Shown here piece by piece: positions 1-7,345 of a stretch of DNA of 19,156 nucleotides (positions are counted from its first letter, which is position 1; each line of letters starts with the position of its first letter). The position numbers and the translations under genes are program-made. This DNA comes from AC-37 sp034663685 (GTDB taxonomy: Bacteria > Actinomycetota > Thermoleophilia > Solirubrobacterales > Thermoleophilaceae), in contig JAXDJC010000261.1 of NCBI GenBank assembly GCA_034663685.1, positions 1-19,156 of the forward strand, in the 5' to 3' direction. Under the pieces are notes generated by a model. That model was not told the origin of the DNA, ran no database searches, and saw only the letters and a list, made by a program, of their open reading frames with translations.

Positions 1-218
1 GCGTCGCCCGCGGCCTTCGCGGCCGAGGTGAGGTTGCCCACGGCCGAGGAGGCCGCCTTCTTCGCCTGGCTCGCGCTGCTCGCGGCCGACTTGGCCTGCC
101 GCGTGGACGCGGCCTTCTTGCCCGTGCTCTTCGCGCGCGACTTCTGCGCGTTGCGCTTCCTCGTGACAGCGCCCTTCTTGGCAGCAGCCTTCCGGTCCGC
201 CTTCGCCCTCTCAGCCAT
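1..218 (-). CDS. Lys/Ala-rich histone H1-like protein (3' part missing)
   Basis: Reading leftward from the ATG at 216-218, 72 complete codons are present before the window edge. The product is almost entirely Ala, Lys, Arg and Ser, starting MAERAKADRKAAAKKGAVTR and continuing with AKK, KKAA and KSAAS patterns. This is the composition of bacterial histone H1/Hc1-like tails, which bind DNA through their basic charge and help compact the nucleoid. Such low-complexity tails also occur on HU-type proteins and on some unrelated proteins, so the function is provisional. The start is well supported by GAGGAGGG a few bases upstream. It lies 39 bases downstream of the molybdopterin oxidoreductase on the same strand, so it could be read from that promoter, although no functional link is evident. 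The C-terminus is outside the window. Confidence 0.7.
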   Translation of the reverse strand, partial: MAERAKADRKAAAKKGAVTRKRNAQKSRAKSTGKKAASTRQAKSAASSASQAKKAASSAVGNLTSAAKAAGD

Positions 219-225
219 GGGTATG

Positions 226-233
226 CCCTCCTC
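226..233 (-). promoter_or_regulatory. Strong Shine-Dalgarno of the H1-like gene
   Basis: The minus strand reads GAGGAGGG, with seven bases between it and the ATG at 218. It fixes the start of the truncated gene and contrasts with several neighbours that have no recognisable ribosome binding site. Confidence 0.7.
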
Positions 234-257
234 GTAGTGGGTCAGCCGCGCGAAACC

Positions 258-2507
258 CTACGCGTGCACCGCGACGGGTGCCAGCTCCACGGGAATCCCG
301 TTCAGCACCGCGTTGCCCGAGAGCGGGTCCACCTGCGACTCGTCGGCGAGCACATTCGAGTTGGTGCCGGCGTGCGCGCTGGCCACCTCCATGCGAACGC
401 CGTCCACGTCGTGGCCCCAGCCGTGCGGGATGCTCACCACCCCCGGCATCACGGAATCGGTGACCTCCACGGGCACCTCGACCGCGCCTGCCTGCGAGCG
501 CACGAGGGCCGGCTCGCCGTCGACCAGCCCGAGCCGCTCGGCGTCGTCGGGGTGTACCTGCGCGGTGCAGCGATCCTTGCCGCGTACGAGCGGCGTGATG
601 TTGTGCATCCAGGAGTTGTTCGAGCGCAGGTGGCGGCGGCCGATCAGGACCATCCCCCCGTTGACCTCGCGCGCGAGGGCCGCGCGCAGGCGCTCGACGT
701 CGGCCACGATCGGCTCGGGCGCCAGCTCCACCCGGCCGCTCGGCGTACGCAGCGCCTCGGGCAGCCGCGGCTCGAGCGGGCCCAGGTCCACGCCGTGCGG
801 AGTGGCCTCGAGCTGCTCGAGGGTGAGCCCGCCGGGGCGCCCGCCGAACGCGTCGCCGTAGGGACCCGCGCGCAGCATCAGGTCGAGCAGGCGCTCCGGC
901 CCGCGGCGGTGCTCGAGCGCCGCCAGGACCTCGGCCGCGTCGCGCCCCTCGAGTGGCCCGTCGGCGCGCCCGACCTCGCGGCGCACGGCCTCGGCCGCCA
1001 CGAAGTCGTCGATCGCCTCGATGTCCGCGTCCGGCCCCTGCCCGGTGGCGATCCCGGTGAGCCGCAGCACGGTCTCCCACTCCTGCGGCATGCCCGGCCG
1101 GGTGGGCAGCACCGGCGGCGAGTAGTTGGCCACGTTGCGAACGGCCAGCTGGTAGAGCGCGATGTCGTAGTGCGAGCGCTCGAGCGGCGACGGCCCGGGG
1201 AGGATCACGTCCGCGTGCCGCGAGGTCTCGTTCACGTAGACGTCGAGCGAGATCATGAAGTCCAGGTCGTCGAGCGCGCGCGCCAGGCGCTCCGCGTTCG
1301 GCGTGCTCACGGCCGGGTTGCCCGCGATCGTGATGAGCGCCCTGACCCGCCCCTCCCCCGGCGTGTCGATCTCCTCCGCGAGGCACGACACCGGCAGCTC
1401 GCCGAACGCCTCGGGCAGCCCGCGCACGCGGCTGGCCCAGCGGCCGAGCGCCACGCCCCGGCCGCGGCCGGGCGTGCCGGTGGAGTTGGTCTGGCCGGCC
1501 GCCGCGCGCGGGAACATCGCGCCGCCGGGCCGGTCGAGGTTGCCCGTGATCACATTGAGCACGTCGACGAGCCAGCTGGCCAGAGTGCCGAACTCCTGGG
1601 TGCAGGTGCCGATCCGCCCGTAGACCGCCGCGCTCGGCGCCGCGGCCAGCTCGCGCGCCATGCGGCGGATCGCGTCCGCCTCGATGCCGCACGCCGTGGC
1701 CACGTCCTCGGGGGCGAAGCCGGCGGCGAGCTGCTCGACCGTCTCGATTCCGTCGGTGAGCTCGGCCAGCCGGCCGGGGCCGGCCAGGCCCTCGTCCACG
1801 ATCGTGTGCACGAGCGCGAAGAGCAGCAGCGCGTCGGTGCCCGGCCGGATGAAGTGGTGCTCGTCGGCCAGCTCGGCCGTGCGGCTGCGGCGCGGGTCGA
1901 TCACCACGATCTTCCCGCCGCGCTCGCGGATCGCCCGCAGGCGCCCGCGCATGTCGGGAGCGGTCATGAGGCTCCCGTTCGAGGCCAGCGGGTTGGCTCC
2001 GAGGATCAGCAGGTGGTCGGTCCGGTCCACGTCCGGCACCGGCACCGCCAGCGCCGCGCCGAACATCAGCCCGGCCGACACCTGCTTGGGCATCTGATCG
2101 ACCGTGGTGGCCGTGTAGACGTTCTTGGAGCCGAGCGCCTTCATCAGCACGCGGCCGTAGAGGAGCAGCCCGAGGCTGTGCGCGGTCGGGTTGCCGATGT
2201 AGGTGGCCACGGCATCGCGCCCGTGCTCCTCGAGCAGCGGCGGCAGGCGGCGATCGATCTCCGCGAACGCCTCCTCCCAGGTGGCCTCGACCAGCTCGCC
2301 GTCGCGCCGCACGAGCGGAGCCGACAACCGGTCCGGGTCCTCGTGGAGCGCGCCGATGGTGGCGCCCTTCGGGCAGATGAACCCGTGCGAGAGCACGTCC
2401 TCCTTGTCGCCGCGAACACCGGTCAGCTCCGACCCGTCGAACCGGAGCTCGAGCCCGCACGTGGCCTCGCAGAGGGGGCACGTGGCGTAGGCGGTGCGCT
2501 CGCTCAT
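258..2507 (-). CDS. Molybdopterin (bis-MGD) oxidoreductase family protein with N-terminal [4Fe-4S]
   Basis: The product has 749 residues. Cysteines C10, C13, C17 and C45 (spacing C-x2-C-x3-C-x27-C) form the N-terminal [4Fe-4S] site of the formate dehydrogenase/nitrate reductase/DMSO reductase superfamily. The middle carries the molybdopterin-binding core (ILGANPLASNG, residues near 180), and the last 120 or so residues resemble the C-terminal MGD-binding domain (GRRHLRSNNSWMHN, later SIPHGWGH). No twin-arginine signal is visible, so it is probably cytoplasmic. The segment where the metal ligand normally lies (about 130-150) has no Cys, Sec codon or typical Ser; D137 is the only obvious candidate. 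The substrate cannot be read from the sequence. I chose the ATG at 2507 because the Fe-S cysteines begin 9 residues later; a 49-residue upstream extension is possible but would run into the divergent P450. No electron-transfer subunit is adjacent. Confidence 0.9.
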   Translation of the reverse strand: MSERTAYATCPLCEATCGLELRFDGSELTGVRGDKEDVLSHGFICPKGATIGALHEDPDRLSAPLVRRDGELVEATWEEAFAEIDRRLPPLLEEHGRDAVATYIGNPTAHSLGLLLYGRVLMKALGSKNVYTATTVDQMPKQVSAGLMFGAALAVPVPDVDRTDHLLILGANPLASNGSLMTAPDMRGRLRAIRERGGKIVVIDPRRSRTAELADEHHFIRPGTDALLLFALVHTIVDEGLAGPGRLAELTDGIETVEQLAAGFAPEDVATACGIEADAIRRMARELAAAPSAAVYGRIGTCTQEFGTLASWLVDVLNVITGNLDRPGGAMFPRAAAGQTNSTGTPGRGRGVALGRWASRVRGLPEAFGELPVSCLAEEIDTPGEGRVRALITIAGNPAVSTPNAERLARALDDLDFMISLDVYVNETSRHADVILPGPSPLERSHYDIALYQLAVRNVANYSPPVLPTRPGMPQEWETVLRLTGIATGQGPDADIEAIDDFVAAEAVRREVGRADGPLEGRDAAEVLAALEHRRGPERLLDLMLRAGPYGDAFGGRPGGLTLEQLEATPHGVDLGPLEPRLPEALRTPSGRVELAPEPIVADVERLRAALAREVNGGMVLIGRRHLRSNNSWMHNITPLVRGKDRCTAQVHPDDAERLGLVDGEPALVRSQAGAVEVPVEVTDSVMPGVVSIPHGWGHDVDGVRMEVASAHAGTNSNVLADESQVDPLSGNAVLNGIPVELAPVAVHA

Positions 2508-2516
2508 CGCCAGGGG

Positions 2517-2522
2517 AGGGTA
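2517..2522 (-). promoter_or_regulatory. Candidate -10 element of the molybdopterin enzyme gene
   Basis: The minus strand reads TACCCT, fitting TANNNT, nine bases before the ATG at 2507. No Shine-Dalgarno intervenes (the spacer is C/G-rich), so the transcript would have almost no leader. It lies in the 64-base spacer shared with the divergent P450. For the P450 side I see no clear -10 or ribosome binding site. Confidence 0.4.
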
Positions 2523-2571
2523 CGCCGTCAGGCGCGGGGGCGCCGGATCGCGTGTGTGCCACCATGGGCCC

Positions 2572-3942
2572 ATGGCCAAGCAACCGGCCGGGACGCCGCC
2601 GGGCCCGCCGCTCCCGCGGACGCTCCAGACGCTCGGCTTCATCACCGCCGGCACCGGCTTCCTCGAGGCGTGCCGGCGCCGCTACGGCGACGTGGTCTGG
2701 TTCAGCACGCTGTTCGACCCGGGCTTCGTGATGGTGTTCGACCCGGAGATCGTGCGCGAGGTCTTCAAGGCTCCGCCGGACCGGCTGCGCGCCGGCGAGG
2801 CCAACGCTCCGCTGTCCATGGTGCTCGGCCAGCGCTCCGTGCTCGTGCTCGACGGCGCCGAGCACCTGCGCCACCGGCGCCTGATGCTGCCGCCGTTCCA
2901 CGGGCGGCGCCTGGCCGCCCACGAGCAGGCGATGCGCGACGCGGCCGACCGGAGCATCGACCGCTGGCCGGTCGCGCGCGAGTTCGAGCTGCTGCCGCAC
3001 ATGTACGTGCTCACGCTCGACGTGATCGCGCGCGCGGTGTTCGGCATCGAGGAGCAGGAGCGCCGCGAGGAGCTCAAGCTCCGCATCCGCACGTTCCTCG
3101 AGACCGCCGCGCGGCCGCTGCGGGTGATCATGATGCTGCTCTCGCGCGGACGCATGCGCGACGACGGGGCGATGCGCGAGTTCGAGGAGCGCCGCCGGCT
3201 GATGGACGAGCTGATCCTCGAGGAGATCGAGCACCGCCGCGGGGTGGCCGACCTGGAGGAGCGCGACGACGCGCTCTCGCTGCTGCTGCTCGCGCGCGAC
3301 GAGGACGGCGCCGGGCTGACCGACGCGGAGGTGCGCGACGAGCTGGTCACGCTGCTCGTGGCCGGACACGAGACGACCGCCGCCGGGATCGCGTGGACGC
3401 TCGAGCTGGTGCACCGCAACCCGCGCGTGCTCGCGCGGGCGCGCGAGGCGGTGGCCGGGGACGACAGCGCCTATCTCGACGCGCTGGTCAAGGAGTCGCT
3501 GCGGATCAGGCCCGTGGTGCCGGGCATCGGGCGCGTGGTGCGCGGCGGCCCGTTCGAGATCGGCGGCTGGTCGATCCCGGAGGGCGTGGAGATCAACCCG
3601 TCGATCCGGACCATCCACCGCCGCGCCGACAGCTTCCCGGCGCCCGACGAGTTCCGCCCCGAGCGCTTCCTGGGCGACGACGCACCCGACACCTACACGT
3701 GGATCCCGTTCGGCGGCGGTACGCGGCGCTGCCTCGGCGCGAGCTTCGCGCAGCTGGAGATGCGTGTGGTTCTGGCGCGGGTGCTCGAGCGCACCGAGCT
3801 GGAGGCCGCCGGCCGGCGCCCGGAGCGGGTCTCACGGCGCGGCGTGACGATGGTGCCGCGCCGCGGCGCGCGAGCCGTGCAGGTCCGGCCGCCGCTGGCC
3901 GCCGGCAGCGCATCGGCCGCGCGGGTTACCGTGGCGGCATGA
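2572..3942 (+). CDS. Cytochrome P450 (CYP135/CYP138-like)
   Basis: The 456-residue product is a full-length bacterial P450, a heme monooxygenase that inserts oxygen into an organic substrate with electrons from a separate redox partner. The diagnostic motifs are all present: I-helix AGHET at 264-268 with the acid-threonine pair, the K-helix ExxR at E308/R311, the PERF-like segment FRPERF, and the heme loop FGGGTRRCLG with thiolate ligand C387. The N-terminus (PPGPPLPRTLQTLGF) is the proline-rich entry of soluble P450s and resembles mycobacterial CYP135 proteins as I remember them. No ferredoxin or reductase gene is nearby. The ATG at 2572 is chosen because the proline-rich region begins just after it; the ATG at 2564 is out of frame. 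The last codons overlap the next gene by ATGA. The substrate is unknown. Confidence 0.95.
   Translation: MAKQPAGTPPGPPLPRTLQTLGFITAGTGFLEACRRRYGDVVWFSTLFDPGFVMVFDPEIVREVFKAPPDRLRAGEANAPLSMVLGQRSVLVLDGAEHLRHRRLMLPPFHGRRLAAHEQAMRDAADRSIDRWPVAREFELLPHMYVLTLDVIARAVFGIEEQERREELKLRIRTFLETAARPLRVIMMLLSRGRMRDDGAMREFEERRRLMDELILEEIEHRRGVADLEERDDALSLLLLARDEDGAGLTDAEVRDELVTLLVAGHETTAAGIAWTLELVHRNPRVLARAREAVAGDDSAYLDALVKESLRIRPVVPGIGRVVRGGPFEIGGWSIPEGVEINPSIRTIHRRADSFPAPDEFRPERFLGDDAPDTYTWIPFGGGTRRCLGASFAQLEMRVVLARVLERTELEAAGRRPERVSRRGVTMVPRRGARAVQVRPPLAAGSASAARVTVAA
3927..3932 (+). promoter_or_regulatory. Candidate leaderless -10 (TACCGT) before the Tim44-domain gene
   Basis: TACCGT lies exactly six bases before the ATG at 3939, inside the end of the P450 gene. 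The same hexamer with the same six-base gap precedes the PAC2 gene at 9603. Transcription would start at or next to the A of the ATG. The gene could alternatively depend on translational coupling through the ATGA overlap. Confidence 0.4.
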
Positions 3943-5261
3943 AGACACGCGCATCCGCCCTCATCCCGTTTGCCGTGCTGATCGCCCTGCCCGCCCGGGC
4001 ACTCGCCTCCGCCGGAGGCGGCTCGTCCGGCTTCAGCGGCGGGGGTGGCGGCGGTGGAGGAGGAGGCGGTGGCGGCTACAGCGGCGGCGGCTCCGGCGGT
4101 GGCAGCGTCGGCGGCTTCCTCATCTTCATCGCGATCGTGGCCGCGATCATGATCTTCGCCGCGATCGCGAACATGCTCGAGCAGCGGCGCATCCGCAGGC
4201 GCGACCAGCGGGTTACCACCGCCTCGGCCGAGGCCGCCGAGGACGACGCCTACCTCGCCGCGGACGAGGTCAAGCGCGACGCGGCCAACCTCTTCGAGCA
4301 GATCCAGGACGCGTGGAGCGCGAGGGACCGCCCGCGGCTCGCCACGATGGTGGGGCCCGAGCTGCTGAACGAGTGGACCCTGCGGCTCGACGACTTCGAC
4401 CGCAAGGGCTGGCACAACATCGTGAAGGTGCTGAGCGGGCCCGACGTCAAGTACATGGGCCTGGTGAACCGCGAGGACGACAGCGAGGACCGCGTGGTGG
4501 TGCGCCTCGAGGCGAAGCTCGAGGACTACGTGGAGCTGGCCGGCGGCGGGCGGATGAACGCCAACGGGGAGTCCGACGCCACCAAGGACCTCGAGGAGTG
4601 GTGGACGCTCGGCCGCACGCAGAACGGCTGGATGCTGCTCTCGATCGAGGGCGACGACGAGGGGATGCACAACCTGAAGTCCGAGATCATCACCACGCCG
4701 TGGGGCGACACGCAGCGGCTGCGCGACGAGTCGCTCGTCGAGGGCGCGGTGGCCGACAAGGTGGCCGAGGGCTTCACGGTGGCGGAGGTGGCGGACCTCG
4801 ACTTCGACGGCCCCGCGCGCGCCGCGGCGCTCGACCTCTCACTGGCCGACGCGCGCTTCGGCCCCGACATCCTCGAGACGGCCGCGCGGCGCGCGGTGGC
4901 GGGCTGGTCCGAGGCGGTCGACGGCGAGGACCGCGGGCTCGAGGCCGTGGCCGAGCCGGGCGCGGTCCAGGAGCTGCTCTACCCGGGCGACCCGAGCAGG
5001 CGCACGCGGCTCGTGGTACGCGGGCCGCGGATCCGCCAGGTGCGGATCGCCGCGCTCGACGCCGCCGCGCAGCCGCCCACGATGACCATCGAGGTCGACG
5101 TGACGGGCACGCGCTACCTCCAGAACCGCGACACCGCGGCCGTGGTCTCGGGCAGCGACAGCGGGGAGGCGAGCTTCACCGAGCGCTGGACGATGTCGCT
5201 GAGCGGGCCGGACGCTCAGCCGTGGCGGATCGCCGGCGTGGCCGGCGCTGCAGTCGGCTAG
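3939..5261 (+). CDS. Membrane-anchored protein with Gly-rich linker and two Tim44-like domains
   Basis: The 440-residue product starts with a signal-like hydrophobic stretch (8-24), then a glycine-rich low-complexity linker (26-59, including 13 consecutive Gly at 34-46), one clear transmembrane helix (60-80) and a basic stop-transfer segment (RRIRRRDQR). Residues about 111-238 resemble a bacterial Tim44/Mba1-like domain, ending in LEEWWTLGRTQNGWMLLSIEG-type strands. Residues about 307-435 look like a second, diverged copy (ETAARRAVAGWSEAV at its start, FTERWTMS and WRIAGV at its end). Tim44-like domains are alpha/beta folds that bind membranes or partners; their bacterial role is poorly defined. 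The start overlaps the P450 stop as ATGA, which favours coupled expression, but a promoter-like TACCGT is also present. Its stop shares CTAG with the convergent lipoprotein gene. Confidence 0.85.
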   Translation: MKTRASALIPFAVLIALPARALASAGGGSSGFSGGGGGGGGGGGGGYSGGGSGGGSVGGFLIFIAIVAAIMIFAAIANMLEQRRIRRRDQRVTTASAEAAEDDAYLAADEVKRDAANLFEQIQDAWSARDRPRLATMVGPELLNEWTLRLDDFDRKGWHNIVKVLSGPDVKYMGLVNREDDSEDRVVVRLEAKLEDYVELAGGGRMNANGESDATKDLEEWWTLGRTQNGWMLLSIEGDDEGMHNLKSEIITTPWGDTQRLRDESLVEGAVADKVAEGFTVAEVADLDFDGPARAAALDLSLADARFGPDILETAARRAVAGWSEAVDGEDRGLEAVAEPGAVQELLYPGDPSRRTRLVVRGPRIRQVRIAALDAAAQPPTMTIEVDVTGTRYLQNRDTAAVVSGSDSGEASFTERWTMSLSGPDAQPWRIAGVAGAAVG

Positions 5262-5737
5262 ACCGGCACGATGCAGAACACCTCGCCCCGCTTGCCGCGG
5301 ACCGAGCCCTTCGCGCACTGGCTCTCGTTCGCCACCCGCCTCACGATCTTCGACTTGGCGGCTTTGTCGCCGCAGCTCACGAGCCGGATGTTCACGCTCA
5401 CGAGCTGCTTGGGGTCCGCGGTGGTGCACGCGCCCACAGCTGGCTTTGTCGGCGCCGACCCGGGCGGGTAGGGCTCGGTGCAGTAGACCTTGTGGTTCGC
5501 GCTGTCGGCGACCGACGCCACGTCGCAATCGTCCGACTTGACGACCGCCCTCACCACCTTCGACTTGGCGTCCTTGGAGCCGCAGTCCACGGCCTTGACA
5601 TCGAAGGAGAGCAGCTGTGTAGGGTCGGCGTTGGTGCATGCCCCCACCTCCAGCCCCGGCTTGGACTTGCCGCCGCATCCCGCGAGGGCCAGTGCGAGCG
5701 CCGCGATCGAGGCGGCCGCCGTGGTGCGTGCGATCAA
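5258..5737 (-). CDS. Lipoprotein with two tandem LppU/SCO3897-like domains
   Basis: The 159-residue product begins with a lipoprotein signal peptide ending LALAGC, so C21 would be lipidated and the protein held on the outer face of the membrane. The mature part is an internal duplication: VGACTNADPTQLLSFDV to VYC (31-86) and VGACTTADPKQLVSVNI to VFC (101-155). Each unit has four cysteines at matching places (34, 52, 71, 86 and 104, 122, 141, 155), suggesting two disulfide-stapled copies of the same fold. The pattern resembles the actinobacterial LppU/SCO3897 lipoprotein family; no biochemical role is known to me. I chose the TTG at 5735-5737 because GGAGGAGA stands just upstream and the signal peptide starts there. 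A 29-residue Arg/Pro-rich extension upstream would spoil the signal peptide. Confidence 0.8.
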   Translation of the reverse strand: MIARTTAAASIAALALALAGCGGKSKPGLEVGACTNADPTQLLSFDVKAVDCGSKDAKSKVVRAVVKSDDCDVASVADSANHKVYCTEPYPPGSAPTKPAVGACTTADPKQLVSVNIRLVSCGDKAAKSKIVRRVANESQCAKGSVRGKRGEVFCIVPV

Positions 5738-5740
5738 GTC

Positions 5741-5776
5741 TCTCCTCCGTCGGGGGCCTGGCCGTGCCGGATCGTA
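5741..5776 (-). promoter_or_regulatory. Promoter -10 (TACGAT) and Shine-Dalgarno of the LppU-like lipoprotein
   Basis: On the minus strand GGAGGAGA occupies 5741-5748, three bases before the TTG start. TACGAT (5771-5776) fits a -10 element and would give a leader of roughly 25-30 bases. I see no good -35. The clear ribosome binding site is what makes the TTG start convincing. Confidence 0.5.
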
Positions 5777-5806
5777 GGCCAGCGCCCGGTCGGGGCGGCG
5801 GGGGGC

Positions 5807-5836
5807 TTGAGGCGGGCAACGCACCGCCGATAGACA
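5807..5836 (+). promoter_or_regulatory. Candidate promoter of the NlpC/P60-type gene
   Basis: TTGAGG (5807-5812) and TAGACA (5831-5836) are separated by 18 bases, and the ATG follows five bases later. The -10 lacks the final T. The start would be leaderless or nearly so; AAAGAG just before the ATG is a weak alternative ribosome binding site. Confidence 0.35.
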
Positions 5837-5841
5837 AAGAG

Positions 5842-6639
5842 ATGCCGGGACTCGTCGGATCGCCGCTCCGCAGCCGCCTGTTCGTGCGGTTGGTGCTCGT
5901 GGTCCTGCTCGCGGCCGGTGCCGCGGCGGCCCTCGCCGCGCAGCCGGTGGCCAAGCGCTCCGCCAACACGCCCAAGAATCCCGGCCACGGCGAGGTCGTC
6001 TCCCTGAACGACGGACCGGCGCCGGCCATATCGGCCGCCCGCGTGCGCGACACCGAGGAGGCGCTGGCCCACCCCGATCCCAATGCCGCCAGGCGCGGCC
6101 CGAAGGCCAAGGCCCCGCGCGTGGCCGGCGTTTCCGGCTCGGACGACGGCATCAGCCCCGGCGCGCCCTCGGATGCCGAGGTCCGCCGGATGCTGCGCGA
6201 GATGCAGCAGGGCGAGACCGGGCCGGCCGGCCAGGCCAGGTTGACGAGCGGCGGCCTGGCGCGCGCGCCGTCGAACGCGCCGAACGAGGTCCGCATGGCG
6301 ATCGCCGGCGGCAACTCGATCGCCGACTTCCCGTACGTCTGGGGCGGCGGGCACGGCTCGTTCCAGGACTCGGGCTACGACTGCTCGGGCTCGGTGAGCT
6401 ACGCGCTCGCGGCCGCCGGACTGCTCGATCGGCCGCTCGCCTCGGGGCCGCTGATGAGCTACGGCGACCCCGGGCCCGGCAGGTGGATCACGATCTACGC
6501 GAACGCCGGCCACGTGTTCATGTTCGTCGCCGGGCTGCGCTTCGACACGAGTGGCCGCAACGGGCCACGCGGGTCGCGCTGGCAGACGGGCCCGCGCACC
6601 CTCAACGGCTTCGTCGCCCGCCACCCGCCGGGCCTGTAG
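5842..6639 (+). CDS. Exported NlpC/P60-type cysteine hydrolase
   Basis: The 265-residue product has an N-terminal signal or anchor helix (basic RSRLFVR, then a hydrophobic stretch to about residue 34), a disordered Pro/Ala-rich linker (35-150), and a C-terminal NlpC/P60-like domain. Its catalytic block reads YVWGGGHG, then YDCSGSVSYAL with C181 as nucleophile, and AGHVFMFVAG with H224. C181 is the only cysteine. NlpC/P60 enzymes usually cleave peptide bonds in the peptidoglycan stem, so a role in wall remodelling outside the membrane is likely; some relatives act on other amide bonds. Its end overlaps the end of the convergent phosphopantetheinyl transferase by 38 bases. An upstream in-frame extension is Arg/Pro-rich and not credible. 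Confidence 0.85.
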   Translation: MPGLVGSPLRSRLFVRLVLVVLLAAGAAAALAAQPVAKRSANTPKNPGHGEVVSLNDGPAPAISAARVRDTEEALAHPDPNAARRGPKAKAPRVAGVSGSDDGISPGAPSDAEVRRMLREMQQGETGPAGQARLTSGGLARAPSNAPNEVRMAIAGGNSIADFPYVWGGGHGSFQDSGYDCSGSVSYALAAAGLLDRPLASGPLMSYGDPGPGRWITIYANAGHVFMFVAGLRFDTSGRNGPRGSRWQTGPRTLNGFVARHPPGL

Positions 6640-7345
6640 CGGCGTCCCCCGGCCGGAACCCCGCCGGCGCCACCGCGAGCGCGCCCGCGTGGCCCTCGCC
6701 CACATCGAGGTCGGCGAACTGCCACCCTGCGGCGCCGCCCGGCGGCTCGAGCCGGAGCGCGTCGAAGGCGGCCAGCGTGCCGGACATCCCCTCTGCCGTC
6801 GCCTTCAGGTACGCCTCCTTGCGCGACCAGAGCCGGTAGAAGGCCGCCTGTCGCTCGGCGTCCGGCAGGCCGCGCAACTCCTGCACCTCAGCCGGGCTGA
6901 ACCAGCGCTGGGCTATGCCGTCGAGGCGGCGCCCGTCGCGGGTCGCCTCCACGTCCACGCCCACCTCGCGGCCGTTGGCAACCGCGATCACCACGAGCCC
7001 GCCCGAGTGCGAGAGGTTGAAGCGCAGCCAGCCGTCGTGGTCCGGGCCGGCCAGGTACGGCTTGCCGTGCAGCTCGCCGCAGTGCACGCACGCGGCGGGC
7101 TCGATCGCGAGCGCGGCCGGGTCGGCGCCCGTGTAGGCCGCGAGAATCCGCCGCAGACCGCCGCGCGCGCGGGACCAGAGGCGCGTGTCGCGCTCGTGCA
7201 CGAACCGGGCGGCTCGCTCGCGCTCGGCGTCCGAGAGCACATCGGCGTCGTCGTGCTCCAGTGCCACCGACCACACGTGCGCCTCGCCGGGACGGAGCTC
7301 CGGCAGCTCCGCCGCGGGCCAGGTGCGCGGGACGATCGTGCTCAC
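6602..7345 (-). CDS. Sfp-type 4'-phosphopantetheinyl transferase
   Basis: The 247-residue product transfers the phosphopantetheine arm of coenzyme A to a conserved Ser of carrier proteins, activating them for fatty acid, polyketide or nonribosomal peptide synthesis. The three family signatures are visible: NLSHS at 110-114, the Mg-binding GVDVE with D131 and E133, and WSRKEAYLK with E177 and K181. CVHCGELHGKPYL (86-98) is also typical of the Sfp class, and the length matches. The start is GTG at 7345, overlapping the TGA of the preceding lipoprotein gene as GTGA, so translation is probably coupled. It is the last gene of a three-gene leftward operon. No carrier protein, PKS or NRPS gene is in the window, so its client is unknown. 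The 3' end overlaps the convergent hydrolase gene by 38 bases. Confidence 0.93.
   Translation of the reverse strand: MSTIVPRTWPAAELPELRPGEAHVWSVALEHDDADVLSDAERERAARFVHERDTRLWSRARGGLRRILAAYTGADPAALAIEPAACVHCGELHGKPYLAGPDHDGWLRFNLSHSGGLVVIAVANGREVGVDVEATRDGRRLDGIAQRWFSPAEVQELRGLPDAERQAAFYRLWSRKEAYLKATAEGMSGTLAAFDALRLEPPGGAAGWQFADLDVGEGHAGALAVAPAGFRPGDAATGPAGGGRRSR

Noticed and set aside
258..2507. Selenocysteine in the molybdopterin enzyme
   Set aside because: No in-frame TGA occurs in the gene, and the ligand segment has no Cys.
211..3618. A 1135-codon open frame on the minus strand across the molybdopterin enzyme and P450 genes
   Set aside because: Its translation is His/Arg/Ala/Pro-rich without any domain, and it runs out of frame or antisense to two genes with complete family motifs; it is a high-GC shadow.
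237..3938. Long plus-strand frame upstream of the Tim44-domain start
   Set aside because: Only the part from 3939 has a signal peptide and domains; the rest is antisense to the molybdopterin gene and out of frame with the P450.
5738..5824. 29-residue N-terminal extension of the LppU-like lipoprotein
   Set aside because: It is Arg/Pro-rich and would place the lipobox too far in; a strong Shine-Dalgarno selects the TTG at 5737.
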